A stretch of DNA of 7,127 nucleotides from an uncultured Faecalibacterium sp. (GCA_934540955.1 CAKTCY010000078.1:1-7127); one strand, 5' to 3'; numbered from the stretch's first letter, positions 1 to 6,679 are shown. Made by a program: numbers and translations. Notes: generated by a model not told the origin, from the sequence alone.

Positions 1-518
1 GCACCGCCGATGATGGCGATGGCAGCGGACTGCTTCTGGGTGAAGTCCACCAGACCGGTAGCGGCCAGCAGACGGGCGCCCATGTAAGTACCGAAGATAC
101 CGAACTGTGCGGCAGCGCCCAGCAGCAGGCTCTTGGGGTTGGAGATCAAGGGCGCAAAGTCGGTCATGGTGCCGATGCCGAGGAAGATCAGCGGCGGGTA
201 GATGCCCAGCTTAACGCCCATGTAGAGCATATCGGCCAGACCGCCGTTGTTCAGGATCTCGACCCACATGGGGTGCTCCAGACCGTCACCGACGAAGTAC
301 TGCATGTGGATGATGCCGCTGCCGGGGAGGTTGGCAAGAATCATGCCAAAGGCCATGGGCAGCAGGATCAGGGGTTCGAACTCCTTGACGATGGCGAGGT
401 ACAGCAAAAAGCAGCCCACGCAGATCATCACGGCGTACAGCCAGCCGTCGGGCTGGCCAAACTGTGCAAAGCCGGAGCTTTGGAAAATACCGACCAGAGT
501 ATCAATAAACTGTGTCAT
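1..518 (-). CDS. Sodium-translocating decarboxylase beta subunit (GcdB/OadB family), C-terminus cut off by the window edge
   Basis: This is the membrane carboxybiotin decarboxylase subunit that couples decarboxylation of biotin-bound CO2 to Na+ export in oxaloacetate, glutaconyl-CoA or methylmalonyl-CoA decarboxylases. My translation gives MTQFIDTLVG at the N-terminus, hydrophobic stretches near residues 28-45 and 50-64, then GIGTMTDFAP (about 114-123) and LLGAAAQFGIF (about 132-142). The visible part ends in AIAIIGG, just where family members continue into ADGPT. The Asp in MTDF matches a residue implicated in Na+ handling in the family. About 172 residues are visible, against roughly 370-430 in full proteins. 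The ATG at 516-518 has AGGAGG at 525-530 with a 6-base spacer. It lies 15 bases after the gamma-subunit stop, so the two are cotranscribed. The substrate cannot be decided, because the carboxyltransferase and biotin carrier genes are not in view. Confidence 0.93.
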   Translation of the reverse strand, partial: MTQFIDTLVGIFQSSGFAQFGQPDGWLYAVMICVGCFLLYLAIVKEFEPLILLPMAFGMILANLPGSGIIHMQYFVGDGLEHPMWVEILNNGGLADMLYMGVKLGIYPPLIFLGIGTMTDFAPLISNPKSLLLGAAAQFGIFGTYMGARLLAATGLVDFTQKQSAAIAIIGG

Positions 519-533
519 GCTCTTCCTCCTGTG

Positions 534-890
534 TTAAAACGGGGCCGTGGTGTCGTTCACGCCGGCCTTGCCCCAGCCATTTTTGCCACGACGCACTGCC
601 TTAAGGGTGTACTTGCCGTTGCCCATTGCATGGATAGCAGCCATAATGGCAGCCACCACGTCACCGGGGATGCCCTCCTCCACCTGAGGAGCGGGCACAG
701 CCTGCTGTACCGGAGCGGCAGCGGGCTTTGCGGCAGGTGCCTGCACAGCGGTCTTGGCGGCCTTCTTCTTGGCATTCATCGAGTCGAAGATCTTGCCCTC
801 CAGCGTGATGATCGCCATCAGCAGCACGAGGATCAGGAACACCAGCACGATACCAGTAATGGTAACGACCACATCGAAACCTAAGTCCAT
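534..890 (-). CDS. Sodium-pump decarboxylase gamma/delta-type small subunit (OadG family)
   Basis: A 118-residue membrane-anchor and assembly subunit of a Na+-translocating decarboxylase. In known complexes it tethers the soluble carboxyltransferase to the membrane beta subunit. One transmembrane helix spans about residues 7-30. A basic patch, KKK (41-43), follows, then an Ala/Pro-rich flexible linker (about 44-69). The conserved C-terminal segment starts at IPGDVVAAI and includes GKYTLKAVRR, NGWGKAG and a terminal APF, which resembles the OadG C-terminal consensus. The linker resembles that of biotin carriers, but no MKM biotinylation motif is present, so this is not the carrier. The ATG at 888-890 is preceded by AGGAGG (898-903) with a 7-base spacer. 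It is the first gene of its operon, directly upstream of the beta subunit, with a strong promoter at 960-988. Family assignment is firm; the substrate is unknown. Confidence 0.9.
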   Translation of the reverse strand: MDLGFDVVVTITGIVLVFLILVLLMAIITLEGKIFDSMNAKKKAAKTAVQAPAAKPAAAPVQQAVPAPQVEEGIPGDVVAAIMAAIHAMGNGKYTLKAVRRGKNGWGKAGVNDTTAPF

Positions 891-959
891 GGTTTTTCCT
901 CCTGTTTGTTGGATACTGCAAGCGATACAAGATCGTTAGCAGAAAATCAATTTGGGTAT

Positions 960-988
960 AGTATACCGTATTTTGCCATTTATTTCAA
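960..988 (-). promoter_or_regulatory. Sigma-A type promoter of the decarboxylase operon
   Basis: On the minus strand TTGAAA (983-988) and TATACT (960-965) are separated by exactly 17 bases. The predicted transcription start is near 953, giving a leader of about 60 bases. The DNA upstream of the -35 box (989-1016) is A/T-rich with runs of A and T, like an UP element. The -10 box sits inside a 13-bp palindrome (955-967), and the 7-mer TTGTTGA occurs twice one helical turn apart at the -35 edge; both could be regulator sites. No mreB terminator was seen between 1050 and this promoter. Confidence 0.82.
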
Positions 989-1049
989 CAAAAATCAACA
1001 ATTTTTCTTTTTGCTGCTTTGTGATATGGCATGGACAAAACGACCCAAC

Positions 1050-2075
1050 TTAGCGGCGGCCGATGCGCGGGGTAGCGTCCGTAAAGCCGGTTTCCAGCTT
1101 ATCACCGATGGAAAGACTCTGTGCCGTGCCCAGTGCAACGCAGTTTACGGGATCCGGCGAGACGGTGACCTCCACCTTCAGCTCCTGGCTCAGATACTCG
1201 GTCAGGCCGTGCAGCTGGGCACCGCCGCCGGTCAGCATGACGCCGTTGCGGTAGATATCGCCTGCCAGCTCCGGCGGGGTCTTTTCCAGCACCTGATGGG
1301 CTGCGGTGCCGATCTGCTCGCTGAGCATCATCACCGGCTCGTACAGGTCATCGGTGGAAACGGTCACGCGCACCGGCAGACCGGTGAGCAGGCTGCGGCC
1401 CTTGATCTCCATGCTCTCGTGGAAATCGGTCTTTTGGGGGCAGCAGGCAACGTGCTTTTTCAGCTCCTCAGCGGTGCGCTGACCGATGGCAATGCTGTAT
1501 TTGTTGCGGACGTGCTTGAGGATCTCCTCATCGTAGTGGTTACCGGCCACCCGCACACTGGTAGCCTTGACCTTGCCGCCAAGGCTCAGCACGGCAATAT
1601 CCGTAGTGCCGCCGCCGATATCAATGATCATGCGGCCGTCCGGCAGAGTGATGTCGATGCCGGAGCCAAGGGCTGCGGCAATGGGCTCGTCGATCAGGTA
1701 CACCTGACGGGCACCGGCTGCCACCACAGCCTCCACCACGGCATCGCTCTCGATGCCGGTAATGGCGGCGGGCACGCACACTGCCACCCGGGGCTTGATC
1801 ATGTGGGAGCTGTACACCTGCTTGACAAAGCGGCAGATCAGCTCCCGGGTCATGGTGTGGTCGCTGATGACGCCATCCTTCAGCGGGAAGATGGCGGAGA
1901 TATAGTTGGGCGTGCGTCCCACCATGGCCAGTGCCTTGTCGCCGGCCTCCAGCACGGTGTTCTTGCGGGTATCCATTGCCACAACGCTGGGCTGGTTGAG
2001 CACCACGCCCTTGCCCTCCTGCGCGATGATGATGGTAGTAGTACCAAGGTCGATGCCGATATCATTCTGTGCCAT
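1050..2075 (-). CDS. mreB: MreB-family actin-like cell-shape protein
   Basis: A 341-residue bacterial actin. Its relatives polymerise on the inner membrane face and direct the elongasome during lateral wall synthesis. Actin-fold motifs are present in order: phosphate-1 GIDLGTTTIII (7-17), VGRTP (52-56), CVPAAIT (100-106), IDEPIAAALG (128-137) with the likely catalytic Glu130, phosphate-2 IDIGGGTTDIAV (151-162), RVAGNHYDEEI (175-185), LEKTPPELA (263-271) and the adenosine loop LTGGGAQLHG (281-290). The chosen ATG (2073-2075) puts the family-typical DIGIDLGT next to the N-terminus and has an AAAGGA-type ribosome site at 2087-2092. The frame is open upstream to ATGs at 2111 and 2138, but neither has a good ribosome site. 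GTTT replaces the usual GTAN of MreB. No mreC or mreD lies alongside, so it may be an Mbl- or MreBH-like paralogue; the symbol is at family level. Confidence 0.92.
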   Translation of the reverse strand: MAQNDIGIDLGTTTIIIAQEGKGVVLNQPSVVAMDTRKNTVLEAGDKALAMVGRTPNYISAIFPLKDGVISDHTMTRELICRFVKQVYSSHMIKPRVAVCVPAAITGIESDAVVEAVVAAGARQVYLIDEPIAAALGSGIDITLPDGRMIIDIGGGTTDIAVLSLGGKVKATSVRVAGNHYDEEILKHVRNKYSIAIGQRTAEELKKHVACCPQKTDFHESMEIKGRSLLTGLPVRVTVSTDDLYEPVMMLSEQIGTAAHQVLEKTPPELAGDIYRNGVMLTGGGAQLHGLTEYLSQELKVEVTVSPDPVNCVALGTAQSLSIGDKLETGFTDATPRIGRR

Positions 2076-2120
2076 AATTGCCTGAATCCTTTCTCTGCGT
2101 TCCTCTATCATGTATGTAAC

Positions 2121-2136
2121 GCCCGCAGCGGCGGGC
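2121..2136 (-). other. GC-rich hairpin in the mreB leader
   Basis: The minus strand reads GCCCGC-CGCT-GCGGGC, a perfect 6-bp all-GC stem with a 4-base loop. It lies in the predicted 5' leader between the promoter and the mreB ribosome site, about 45 bases before the start codon. A T-run precedes it on the minus strand but none follows, so it is not a terminator of minus-strand transcripts. It could stabilise the mRNA 5' end or modulate initiation; the function is inferred. Confidence 0.45.
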
Positions 2137-2155
2137 AAAAAACAAAGACTGCTTT

Positions 2156-2164
2156 AGTATAACA
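2156..2164 (-). promoter_or_regulatory. Extended -10 promoter of mreB
   Basis: The minus strand carries TGTTATACT, that is a TGn extension followed by TATACT (2156-2161). No good -35 box sits at 17 bases; TTGTAT (2182-2187) would need a 20-base spacer. The TGn element may compensate for this. The predicted start is near 2149, giving a leader of about 75 bases that includes the hairpin at 2121-2136. Confidence 0.6.
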
Positions 2165-2169
2165 TAGTT

Positions 2170-2197
2170 GCGGCAAAAAGTATACAAGCTTTGCCGC
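2170..2197. repeat. 8-bp perfect inverted repeat between recD2 and mreB
   Basis: GCGGCAAA (2170-2177) and TTTGCCGC (2190-2197) are exact reverse complements around a 12-base centre containing GTATAC. The repeat starts 18 bases after the recD2 stop and covers the -35 region of the mreB promoter. As RNA it could form the 3' hairpin of recD2, though no T-tract follows on the minus strand. As DNA it could be an operator for mreB. The sequence does not decide between these. Confidence 0.55.
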
Positions 2198-2214
2198 TGT
2201 TCTGCGCGGTTTTA

Positions 2215-4446
2215 TCAGGAGCTCTCCCCTTCTGTGCTGAGCTGCTCCGGCGGCTGTCCGGCCTGCAGCAGGGCGCACAGGCCGCTGTAACGCAGGTTCT
2301 GCCGGATGTTGCTCATCATGCTGTTCACCACATCTCGGCGGCCCGCCACAACGCACAGCCTGCGCGCGCGGGTAACACCGGTATAGAACAGGTTGCGGTA
2401 GCACAGCCTTGGCGGCACCTGCGCCACCGGCAGGATCACCGCCGGGAACTCGCTGCCCTGACTTTTGTGCACTGTGATGGCGTAGGCGATCTCCAGCTCG
2501 TTCAGGTTTTCCGCCGGGTAGAGCAGCCGCCGGTCGTCCATACGCACCACCATAGAGCGCTCCCGCAGGTTGATGCTTTCCACGATGCCGATATCACCGT
2601 TGTAAGCGCCTACGCCCTGCTCGCCGCCGATGCGGTTCCAGACGATCTCGTAGTTGTTGCGTACCTGCATCACCTTGTCCCCTACCCGGAACACCCGGGC
2701 AGCGCTTTGCAGCTGGGGCTTGCCCTTCTGGGGCGGGTTGAGCAGGTTTTGCAGCTCCACGTTCAGCGCCTGCGTGCCGGTGGGGCCAAGCTTTGTGGGA
2801 CACAGCACCTGAATATCACGGATGGGGTCAAAGCCGTAGCTCCGGGGCAGCCGGGTGGTAACAAGGTCGCACACCAAACGCTGCGCGGCCTCGCCGTCCG
2901 TCTCCAAAAAGAAGAAGTCGTCGGTCTTGCTGCCCTTCTGCAGCGGCTCGCCGGAGATGATATGGTGAGCATTTTCCACGATGAGGCTGCGCTTTGCCTG
3001 CCGGAAGATCTCGTTCAGGCAGACGGTGGGCACGCAGCCGGAGCGGATGACCTCGCTGAGGATGTTGCCCGCGCCTACGCTGGGCAGCTGGTCGGCATCG
3101 CCTACCATAATAATACGGCAGGTGTAGCGCAGCGCCGCAATGAGCGCCTGAAACAGCTTGACGTCCACCATGCTCATCTCGTCCAGAATGACCACGTCAC
3201 ACTTGAGCAGGTTTTTGTCGTTGTGGATAAAGCTGACCACGCCGCCGGTGTAGTCCACCTCCAGCAGGCGGTGGATGGTGCTGGCCTTGCGGCCGGTCAG
3301 CTCGCTGAGGCGCTTGGCGGCACGGCCGGTGGGGGCGCACAGGGCTACCCGCTCGGCCTGATTTTCCAGCAGCTGCAAAATGGCATTGACCGTGGTGGTC
3401 TTGCCGGTGCCGGGGCCGCCGGTGAGCACAAGGCAGTTCTCGGTCATGGCCTTGCGGATGGCTTCCCTTTGCAGCGGAGCGTAGGCAAAGCCCTGCGTCA
3501 GCTCTAAGATCTGGATATTTTTATCCAGATCCCGGGCGGTGTTCTTGCCGCGCTTTGCCAGCAGGTTCAGCCGGTCGGCAATGTCCTGCTCCGCCGCCAG
3601 CAGATCCGGCAGATAAATATAAGGTACAGCATCGAACATTTTCACGCACAGCTCTTCCGTTTCGATGCACCGGTCCAGCGCCCGCGCCAGCTTTTCCGGC
3701 GGCTGGTGGATAAAGCTGGAGGCAGTCGCCAGCAGTTGCGCCCGGGGCAGACAGGTATGGCCGTTGCCAGCATTGTGGCGCAAAGTGCGCAGCAGAGCGG
3801 CCTCCAGCCGCTGGGCGCAGTCCCCTTCCATGTGGTAATACTGGGCGATGCTGTCCGCGTGGCGGAAGTCCAGCTGCAACGGCTCGCCGCACAGCAGATA
3901 GGGGTTTGACGCAATGGCCTGCATTGCCCCCACGCCAAAGGCCTTGAACACCTCCATGGCCTTGCGGGGGCTGATCTCGAACTGCGCCAGATAGGCGATG
4001 AGCTCTCGCATACCGAACATCCGCTTAAATTCCTGCTGGATGCGGTCGGCCTTATCCGGTGAGATGCCGGGGATCTTGGTCAGGCGGGCGGGGTCGTTGG
4101 CGATGACCTCCAGCGCCTCGGCACCGAACATATCAATGATCTTATCCGCAGTTTTTGCGCCGATATACGGCAGGGAGCGGCTGGCCAGAAAGGCATATAC
4201 CGCTTCCAGATCCTTGGGCATATCGGTCTCGCATTCCTGCGCGTGGAACTGGCGGCCATAGGTGGCGTGGTTTTCGTACCGGCCGCGGCAGATGACGCTT
4301 TCCCCTGCGTGCAGCTCGCCTACGATGCCGCAGACCACCGTGAGCACTCCGCCGCCGGAGATCTCGAACACCACATAGCCGTTATCCTCGTTCTCGTAGA
4401 TGATATCCTCTACAACGCCTTCGATCTGTTCCAGCTGCTCGTCCAC
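2215..4446 (-). CDS. recD2: RecD2-type ATP-dependent 5'-3' DNA helicase
   Basis: A 743-residue superfamily 1B helicase. RecD2 unwinds DNA 5' to 3' without RecB or RecC and acts in repair and replication-fork maintenance. An OB-like N-terminal domain (about 8-70) is followed by helix-hairpin-helix segments (GAKTADKII at 96-104; LTKIPGISPDKADRI at 122-136). Helicase motifs follow: YAPLQREAI (322-330), Walker A GGPGTGKT (343-350), APTGRAAKRL (371-380), Walker B ILDEMSM (420-426), GDADQLPSVGAG (449-460), EIFRQ (479-483), AITVHKSQGSEF (656-667) and YTGVTRARR (688-696). All key residues are intact and the length fits the family. The reading frame is open far upstream, but the start is set by AAGGAGG (4455-4461), 8 bases before a GTG at 4444-4446; family homology begins right after it. 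It is divergent from the nucleoid-protein gene. Confidence 0.96.
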   Translation of the reverse strand: MDEQLEQIEGVVEDIIYENEDNGYVVFEISGGGVLTVVCGIVGELHAGESVICRGRYENHATYGRQFHAQECETDMPKDLEAVYAFLASRSLPYIGAKTADKIIDMFGAEALEVIANDPARLTKIPGISPDKADRIQQEFKRMFGMRELIAYLAQFEISPRKAMEVFKAFGVGAMQAIASNPYLLCGEPLQLDFRHADSIAQYYHMEGDCAQRLEAALLRTLRHNAGNGHTCLPRAQLLATASSFIHQPPEKLARALDRCIETEELCVKMFDAVPYIYLPDLLAAEQDIADRLNLLAKRGKNTARDLDKNIQILELTQGFAYAPLQREAIRKAMTENCLVLTGGPGTGKTTTVNAILQLLENQAERVALCAPTGRAAKRLSELTGRKASTIHRLLEVDYTGGVVSFIHNDKNLLKCDVVILDEMSMVDVKLFQALIAALRYTCRIIMVGDADQLPSVGAGNILSEVIRSGCVPTVCLNEIFRQAKRSLIVENAHHIISGEPLQKGSKTDDFFFLETDGEAAQRLVCDLVTTRLPRSYGFDPIRDIQVLCPTKLGPTGTQALNVELQNLLNPPQKGKPQLQSAARVFRVGDKVMQVRNNYEIVWNRIGGEQGVGAYNGDIGIVESINLRERSMVVRMDDRRLLYPAENLNELEIAYAITVHKSQGSEFPAVILPVAQVPPRLCYRNLFYTGVTRARRLCVVAGRRDVVNSMMSNIRQNLRYSGLCALLQAGQPPEQLSTEGESS

Positions 4447-4477
4447 CAGCTCCACCTCCTTTTGCACAGATATTATA

Positions 4478-4506
4478 AGTATAGCCCTTTTGGCGGGATT
4501 TGTAAA
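4478..4506 (-). promoter_or_regulatory. Sigma-A type promoter of recD2
   Basis: The minus strand has TTTACA (4501-4506) and TATACT (4478-4483) with a 17-base spacer. A second box, TATAAT, lies a few bases downstream (4471-4476) and could act as an alternative. The predicted start near 4471 gives a short leader of about 25 bases ending in the strong AAGGAGG ribosome site. It diverges from the promoter at 4558-4566. Confidence 0.75.
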
Positions 4507-4557
4507 TTGTAGAATCCGTAAAATACCCGGGCGGCTCTCGCCTTTTTCCGGCGGTTG

Positions 4558-4566
4558 TGCTATACT
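4558..4566 (+). promoter_or_regulatory. Extended -10 promoter of the nucleoid-associated protein gene
   Basis: TGCTATACT combines a TGn extension (4558-4560) with TATACT (4561-4566). No recognisable -35 hexamer lies at 16-18 bases. The predicted start is near 4573, giving a leader of about 30 bases with GAGGAG at 4592-4597. The 11-mer TTGTGCTATAC here (4555-4565) recurs exactly at 5649-5659, before the transporter gene. Confidence 0.6.
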
Positions 4567-4602
4567 GGGCGCAAACACTATGTCACGAAATGAGGAGCAA
4601 CA

Positions 4603-5592
4603 ATGGAGATCATCATTCATCAGGCCATTCTGCACGTTCTGGATACCACCATGGATGCGCCGGTGCTCAGCGGCGGGCCCATGGAGCTGACTGCCGAAAA
4701 GAACGCCTACCTGCAGAACCACATTGAAAAGCTGCTGGCCAGCGACGAGATCCGCCAGTGCCGCCCGCTGCCGGACTCGGCCTTTAAAAATGAGCTGGAG
4801 CACAATCAGGACTTTGTGGACCTTTCCTGCCGCATTGCCGGGGTGCTGTTCGACTATATGCACGCCCACACCACCATTCCCGGGGCAGACCTTGCCGTGG
4901 TGGATTTCACCCGGGACGGTGCGCCGTGGCTGGGTATTCTGAAGCTGAACTACAAAAACGGCTACACCCACTATACCGAGACCGTAGAGGGTGCGCCGGT
5001 GAACTCCATCATCCAGCAGCGCGCCTGCCTGCCCACCCAGAGCGGCAAGGTGGAGGAGGGTGCACTGGTAGACCTGACCGATTACTCCATGCGGCTGCTG
5101 GAAAAGAAGTACGATATTGACGGCCACAAGGAGTTTTATCTTTCCACCGTGGTGTTCCAGTACACTACTGCCCAGCCGGAAAAGAAGAAGCTGCAGGCCA
5201 TTCAGGAAGCCGCCGTGCAGGCTGTGCAGGAAAGCTACGCCGAAACGCCCCATGTGGAGGCACAGGTGGCCATGATGATCGCCAATCAGGCCGCCGACAA
5301 CGACAATCAGGTGTCCATCCAGCAGGTGCGCCAGCAGCTGGAGGAGGAATACCCTCTTGCCGCCGTGCCCTTTGACGACTATGTGGAAAAGAGCGATGTC
5401 CTTGACAGCGCCGCCCAGCCGGTGACCGTGACCCCCGCCCGCATCCGCCGGATGGAGAGCCGCAGCCTGCGCACTGCCAACGGCATTGAGGTAAAGATCC
5501 CCACCGAGCTGTTGAACGCCGAATCGGAGGTAGAGTTCCTGCACGCCGATGACGGCAGCATTTCCCTGCTAATCAAAAATGTCATTTTGTAA
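4603..5592 (+). CDS. Nucleoid-associated protein of the NdpA/YejK family
   Basis: A 329-residue soluble protein resembling the 37-kDa nucleoid-associated protein family (NdpA/YejK, PF04245 by recognition). Members associate with the chromosome; their precise role is poorly defined. Family-like features are the N-terminal IIHQAILHVLD (4-14), an early LTAEKNAYLQNHIEKLL block (29-45), FTRDGAPWLGILKLNYKNGYTHY (about 102-124) in the central core, and the late segment RSLRTANGIEVKIPTELL (about 285-302). No transmembrane helix or signal peptide is visible, and the C-terminal third is rich in Gln, Glu and Ala. The ATG (4603-4605) follows GAGGAG (4592-4597) with a 5-base spacer. The gene is monocistronic by context, with its own promoter and a hairpin after the stop. 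The divergent recD2 next door fits a DNA-maintenance setting, but a functional link is inference. Confidence 0.85.
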   Translation: MEIIIHQAILHVLDTTMDAPVLSGGPMELTAEKNAYLQNHIEKLLASDEIRQCRPLPDSAFKNELEHNQDFVDLSCRIAGVLFDYMHAHTTIPGADLAVVDFTRDGAPWLGILKLNYKNGYTHYTETVEGAPVNSIIQQRACLPTQSGKVEEGALVDLTDYSMRLLEKKYDIDGHKEFYLSTVVFQYTTAQPEKKKLQAIQEAAVQAVQESYAETPHVEAQVAMMIANQAADNDNQVSIQQVRQQLEEEYPLAAVPFDDYVEKSDVLDSAAQPVTVTPARIRRMESRSLRTANGIEVKIPTELLNAESEVEFLHADDGSISLLIKNVIL

Positions 5593-5612
5593 GCTTTAAC
5601 TGCAAAATCTTG

Positions 5613-5651
5613 CAAAGCCCTGCGTTTGGCCTTGCCATCCGCAGGGTTTTG
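5613..5651 (+). terminator. Terminator-like hairpin after the nucleoid-associated protein gene
   Basis: CAAAGCCCTGCG (5613-5624) pairs with CGCAGGGTTTTG (5640-5651) over 12 bp with one G-U pair; the 7-bp core CCCTGCG/CGCAGGG is perfect. It lies 20 bases after the stop. The TTTT run (5647-5650) follows the GC core as in an intrinsic terminator but can also pair with the AAA on the left, and no long T-tract follows, so efficiency is uncertain. Confidence 0.62.
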
Positions 5652-5660
5652 TGCTATACC
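5632..5660 (+). promoter_or_regulatory. Probable promoter of the AEC transporter, overlapping the upstream terminator
   Basis: TTGCCA (5632-5637) and TATACC (5655-5660) are 17 bases apart, with a TGn extension (5652-5654) before the -10 box. The -35 box falls in the loop of the preceding terminator hairpin. The predicted start is near 5667, with a leader of about 45 bases. A second extended -10, TGGTATACG (5677-5685), is an alternative without a clear -35. Confidence 0.5.
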
Positions 5661-5712
5661 TGTGTTGTATCTTTCGTGGTATACGCGTTATGGCCTAGAG
5701 GAGGAGAATTTT

Positions 5713-6639
5713 ATGGAACTGGCTCTCATCACCGCGCAGCAGGTCGCGGTCTTGTTCCTGCTGATCGGCACAGGCATGGTGGCGGTCAAGACCGGCGTGC
5801 TCAAGCTGGAAAACAAGCAGGCGCTTTCCAATCTGCTGGTGTACATCATCGTACCGGCCATGGTGGTAAACTCTTACCGCATGGAGTTCAGCGCCCAGAT
5901 CCTGCGCAATCTGCTGGCGGCTTTCGGCATGAGTATCCTGTCTGTGCTGCTGGGCACCGTGATCACCCTGCTGCTCACGGCGCGCAAGACCGGCAGCCGG
6001 ATGCCCATTTTCCGGTTTGCCTGCATTTTTTCCAACGCGGCATACATGGGCTTCCCGCTTATTTCGGCGCTGTTCGGCTCTGAGGGTCTTTTGTATGCCA
6101 GCGCCTACGTTACCGTGTTCAACATTCTGCTGTGGACGCTGGGCTACGGCCTTGTCAGCGGCGGTTCCAGCGTAAAGGAGGTCGCCCGCAGTCTGGTGCG
6201 CACCCCGGTACTGTACGCCATTGTGGTGGGTCTGGGCATCTATCTGCTGCAGATCCCGCTGCCTACCCTGATCACCCAGCCGCTGGAGCTGCTGGCCGGG
6301 GTGAACACCCCGCTGTCCATGCTCATCACCGGTATGCTGATCGCCGCCGGTGACGTGCGCAGCATCGTGACCGACAAGCACATCTGGAAGCTTGCCTCTG
6401 TGCGTATGCTGCTGATCCCGGTGGCTACGCTGGCGCTGTTCGGAGTGCTGGGCTTTCACGGCACTGCCGCACAGGTGGTAACGCTGCTGGAATGCTGCCC
6501 GGCTGCTGCCATCACCTCGGTATTTGCGGTGCAGTTCGGCCACGATGAGCACTTCGCCGCCGGGAGTGTGGTGCTGACCACCCTGCTCAGCATCGTCACC
6601 CTGCCGCTGTGTGCGCTGATCATCACCATGGTGATGTAA
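5713..6639 (+). CDS. AEC-family permease (auxin efflux carrier/malate permease type)
   Basis: A 308-residue integral membrane transporter of the AEC family (PF03547 by recognition). Bacterial members move organic acids such as malate, or other small anions; the substrate here is unknown. About ten hydrophobic segments are visible, roughly at residues 8-27, 37-57, 65-89, 100-122, 126-147, 164-181, 194-212, 229-246, 250-273 and 283-305, in the usual two-halves arrangement. The family-like FSNAAYMGFPL lies at 106-116, and NTPLSMLITGMLIA (198-211) with CCPAAAITSVFA (261-272) marks the second half. The ATG at 5713 has AGGAGG (5699-5704) with an 8-base spacer. An upstream in-frame ATG (5626) lies in the terminator and is rejected. 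It is monocistronic, with its own terminator. An organic-acid substrate would suit an organism with a decarboxylase pump, but that is inference. Confidence 0.88.
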   Translation: MELALITAQQVAVLFLLIGTGMVAVKTGVLKLENKQALSNLLVYIIVPAMVVNSYRMEFSAQILRNLLAAFGMSILSVLLGTVITLLLTARKTGSRMPIFRFACIFSNAAYMGFPLISALFGSEGLLYASAYVTVFNILLWTLGYGLVSGGSSVKEVARSLVRTPVLYAIVVGLGIYLLQIPLPTLITQPLELLAGVNTPLSMLITGMLIAAGDVRSIVTDKHIWKLASVRMLLIPVATLALFGVLGFHGTAAQVVTLLECCPAAAITSVFAVQFGHDEHFAAGSVVLTTLLSIVTLPLCALIITMVM

Positions 6640-6679
6640 AACGCTGTGCGGCGGTGTTGCTATATTTATATTGTAAGAG

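Noticed and set aside
534..890. Reading the small decarboxylase subunit as the biotin carrier because of its Ala/Pro linker
   Set aside because: It has a transmembrane helix and an OadG-like C-terminus and lacks a biotinylation MKM motif.
906..2162. Long plus-strand open frame (418 codons) antisense to mreB
   Set aside because: The opposite strand carries a complete MreB with all actin motifs. The plus-strand translation is His/Gln/Ala-rich, matches no family and has no ribosome site; it is a shadow of GC-rich coding DNA.
2191..3507. Long plus-strand open frame antisense to recD2
   Set aside because: The minus strand encodes the RecD2 helicase motifs. The antisense product is low-complexity His/Ala/Gln-rich with no recognisable domain.
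4530..4547. Short GGCG/CGCC stem followed by TTTTT in the recD2-ndpA intergenic region
   Set aside because: The stem is only 4 bp and lies upstream of the likely plus-strand promoter, so no transcript is known to reach it.
4447..5544. N-terminal extension of the recD2 frame across the nucleoid-protein gene
   Set aside because: The extension is antisense to a well-supported gene. The strong ribosome site and GTG at 4446, with a promoter behind it, define the real start.
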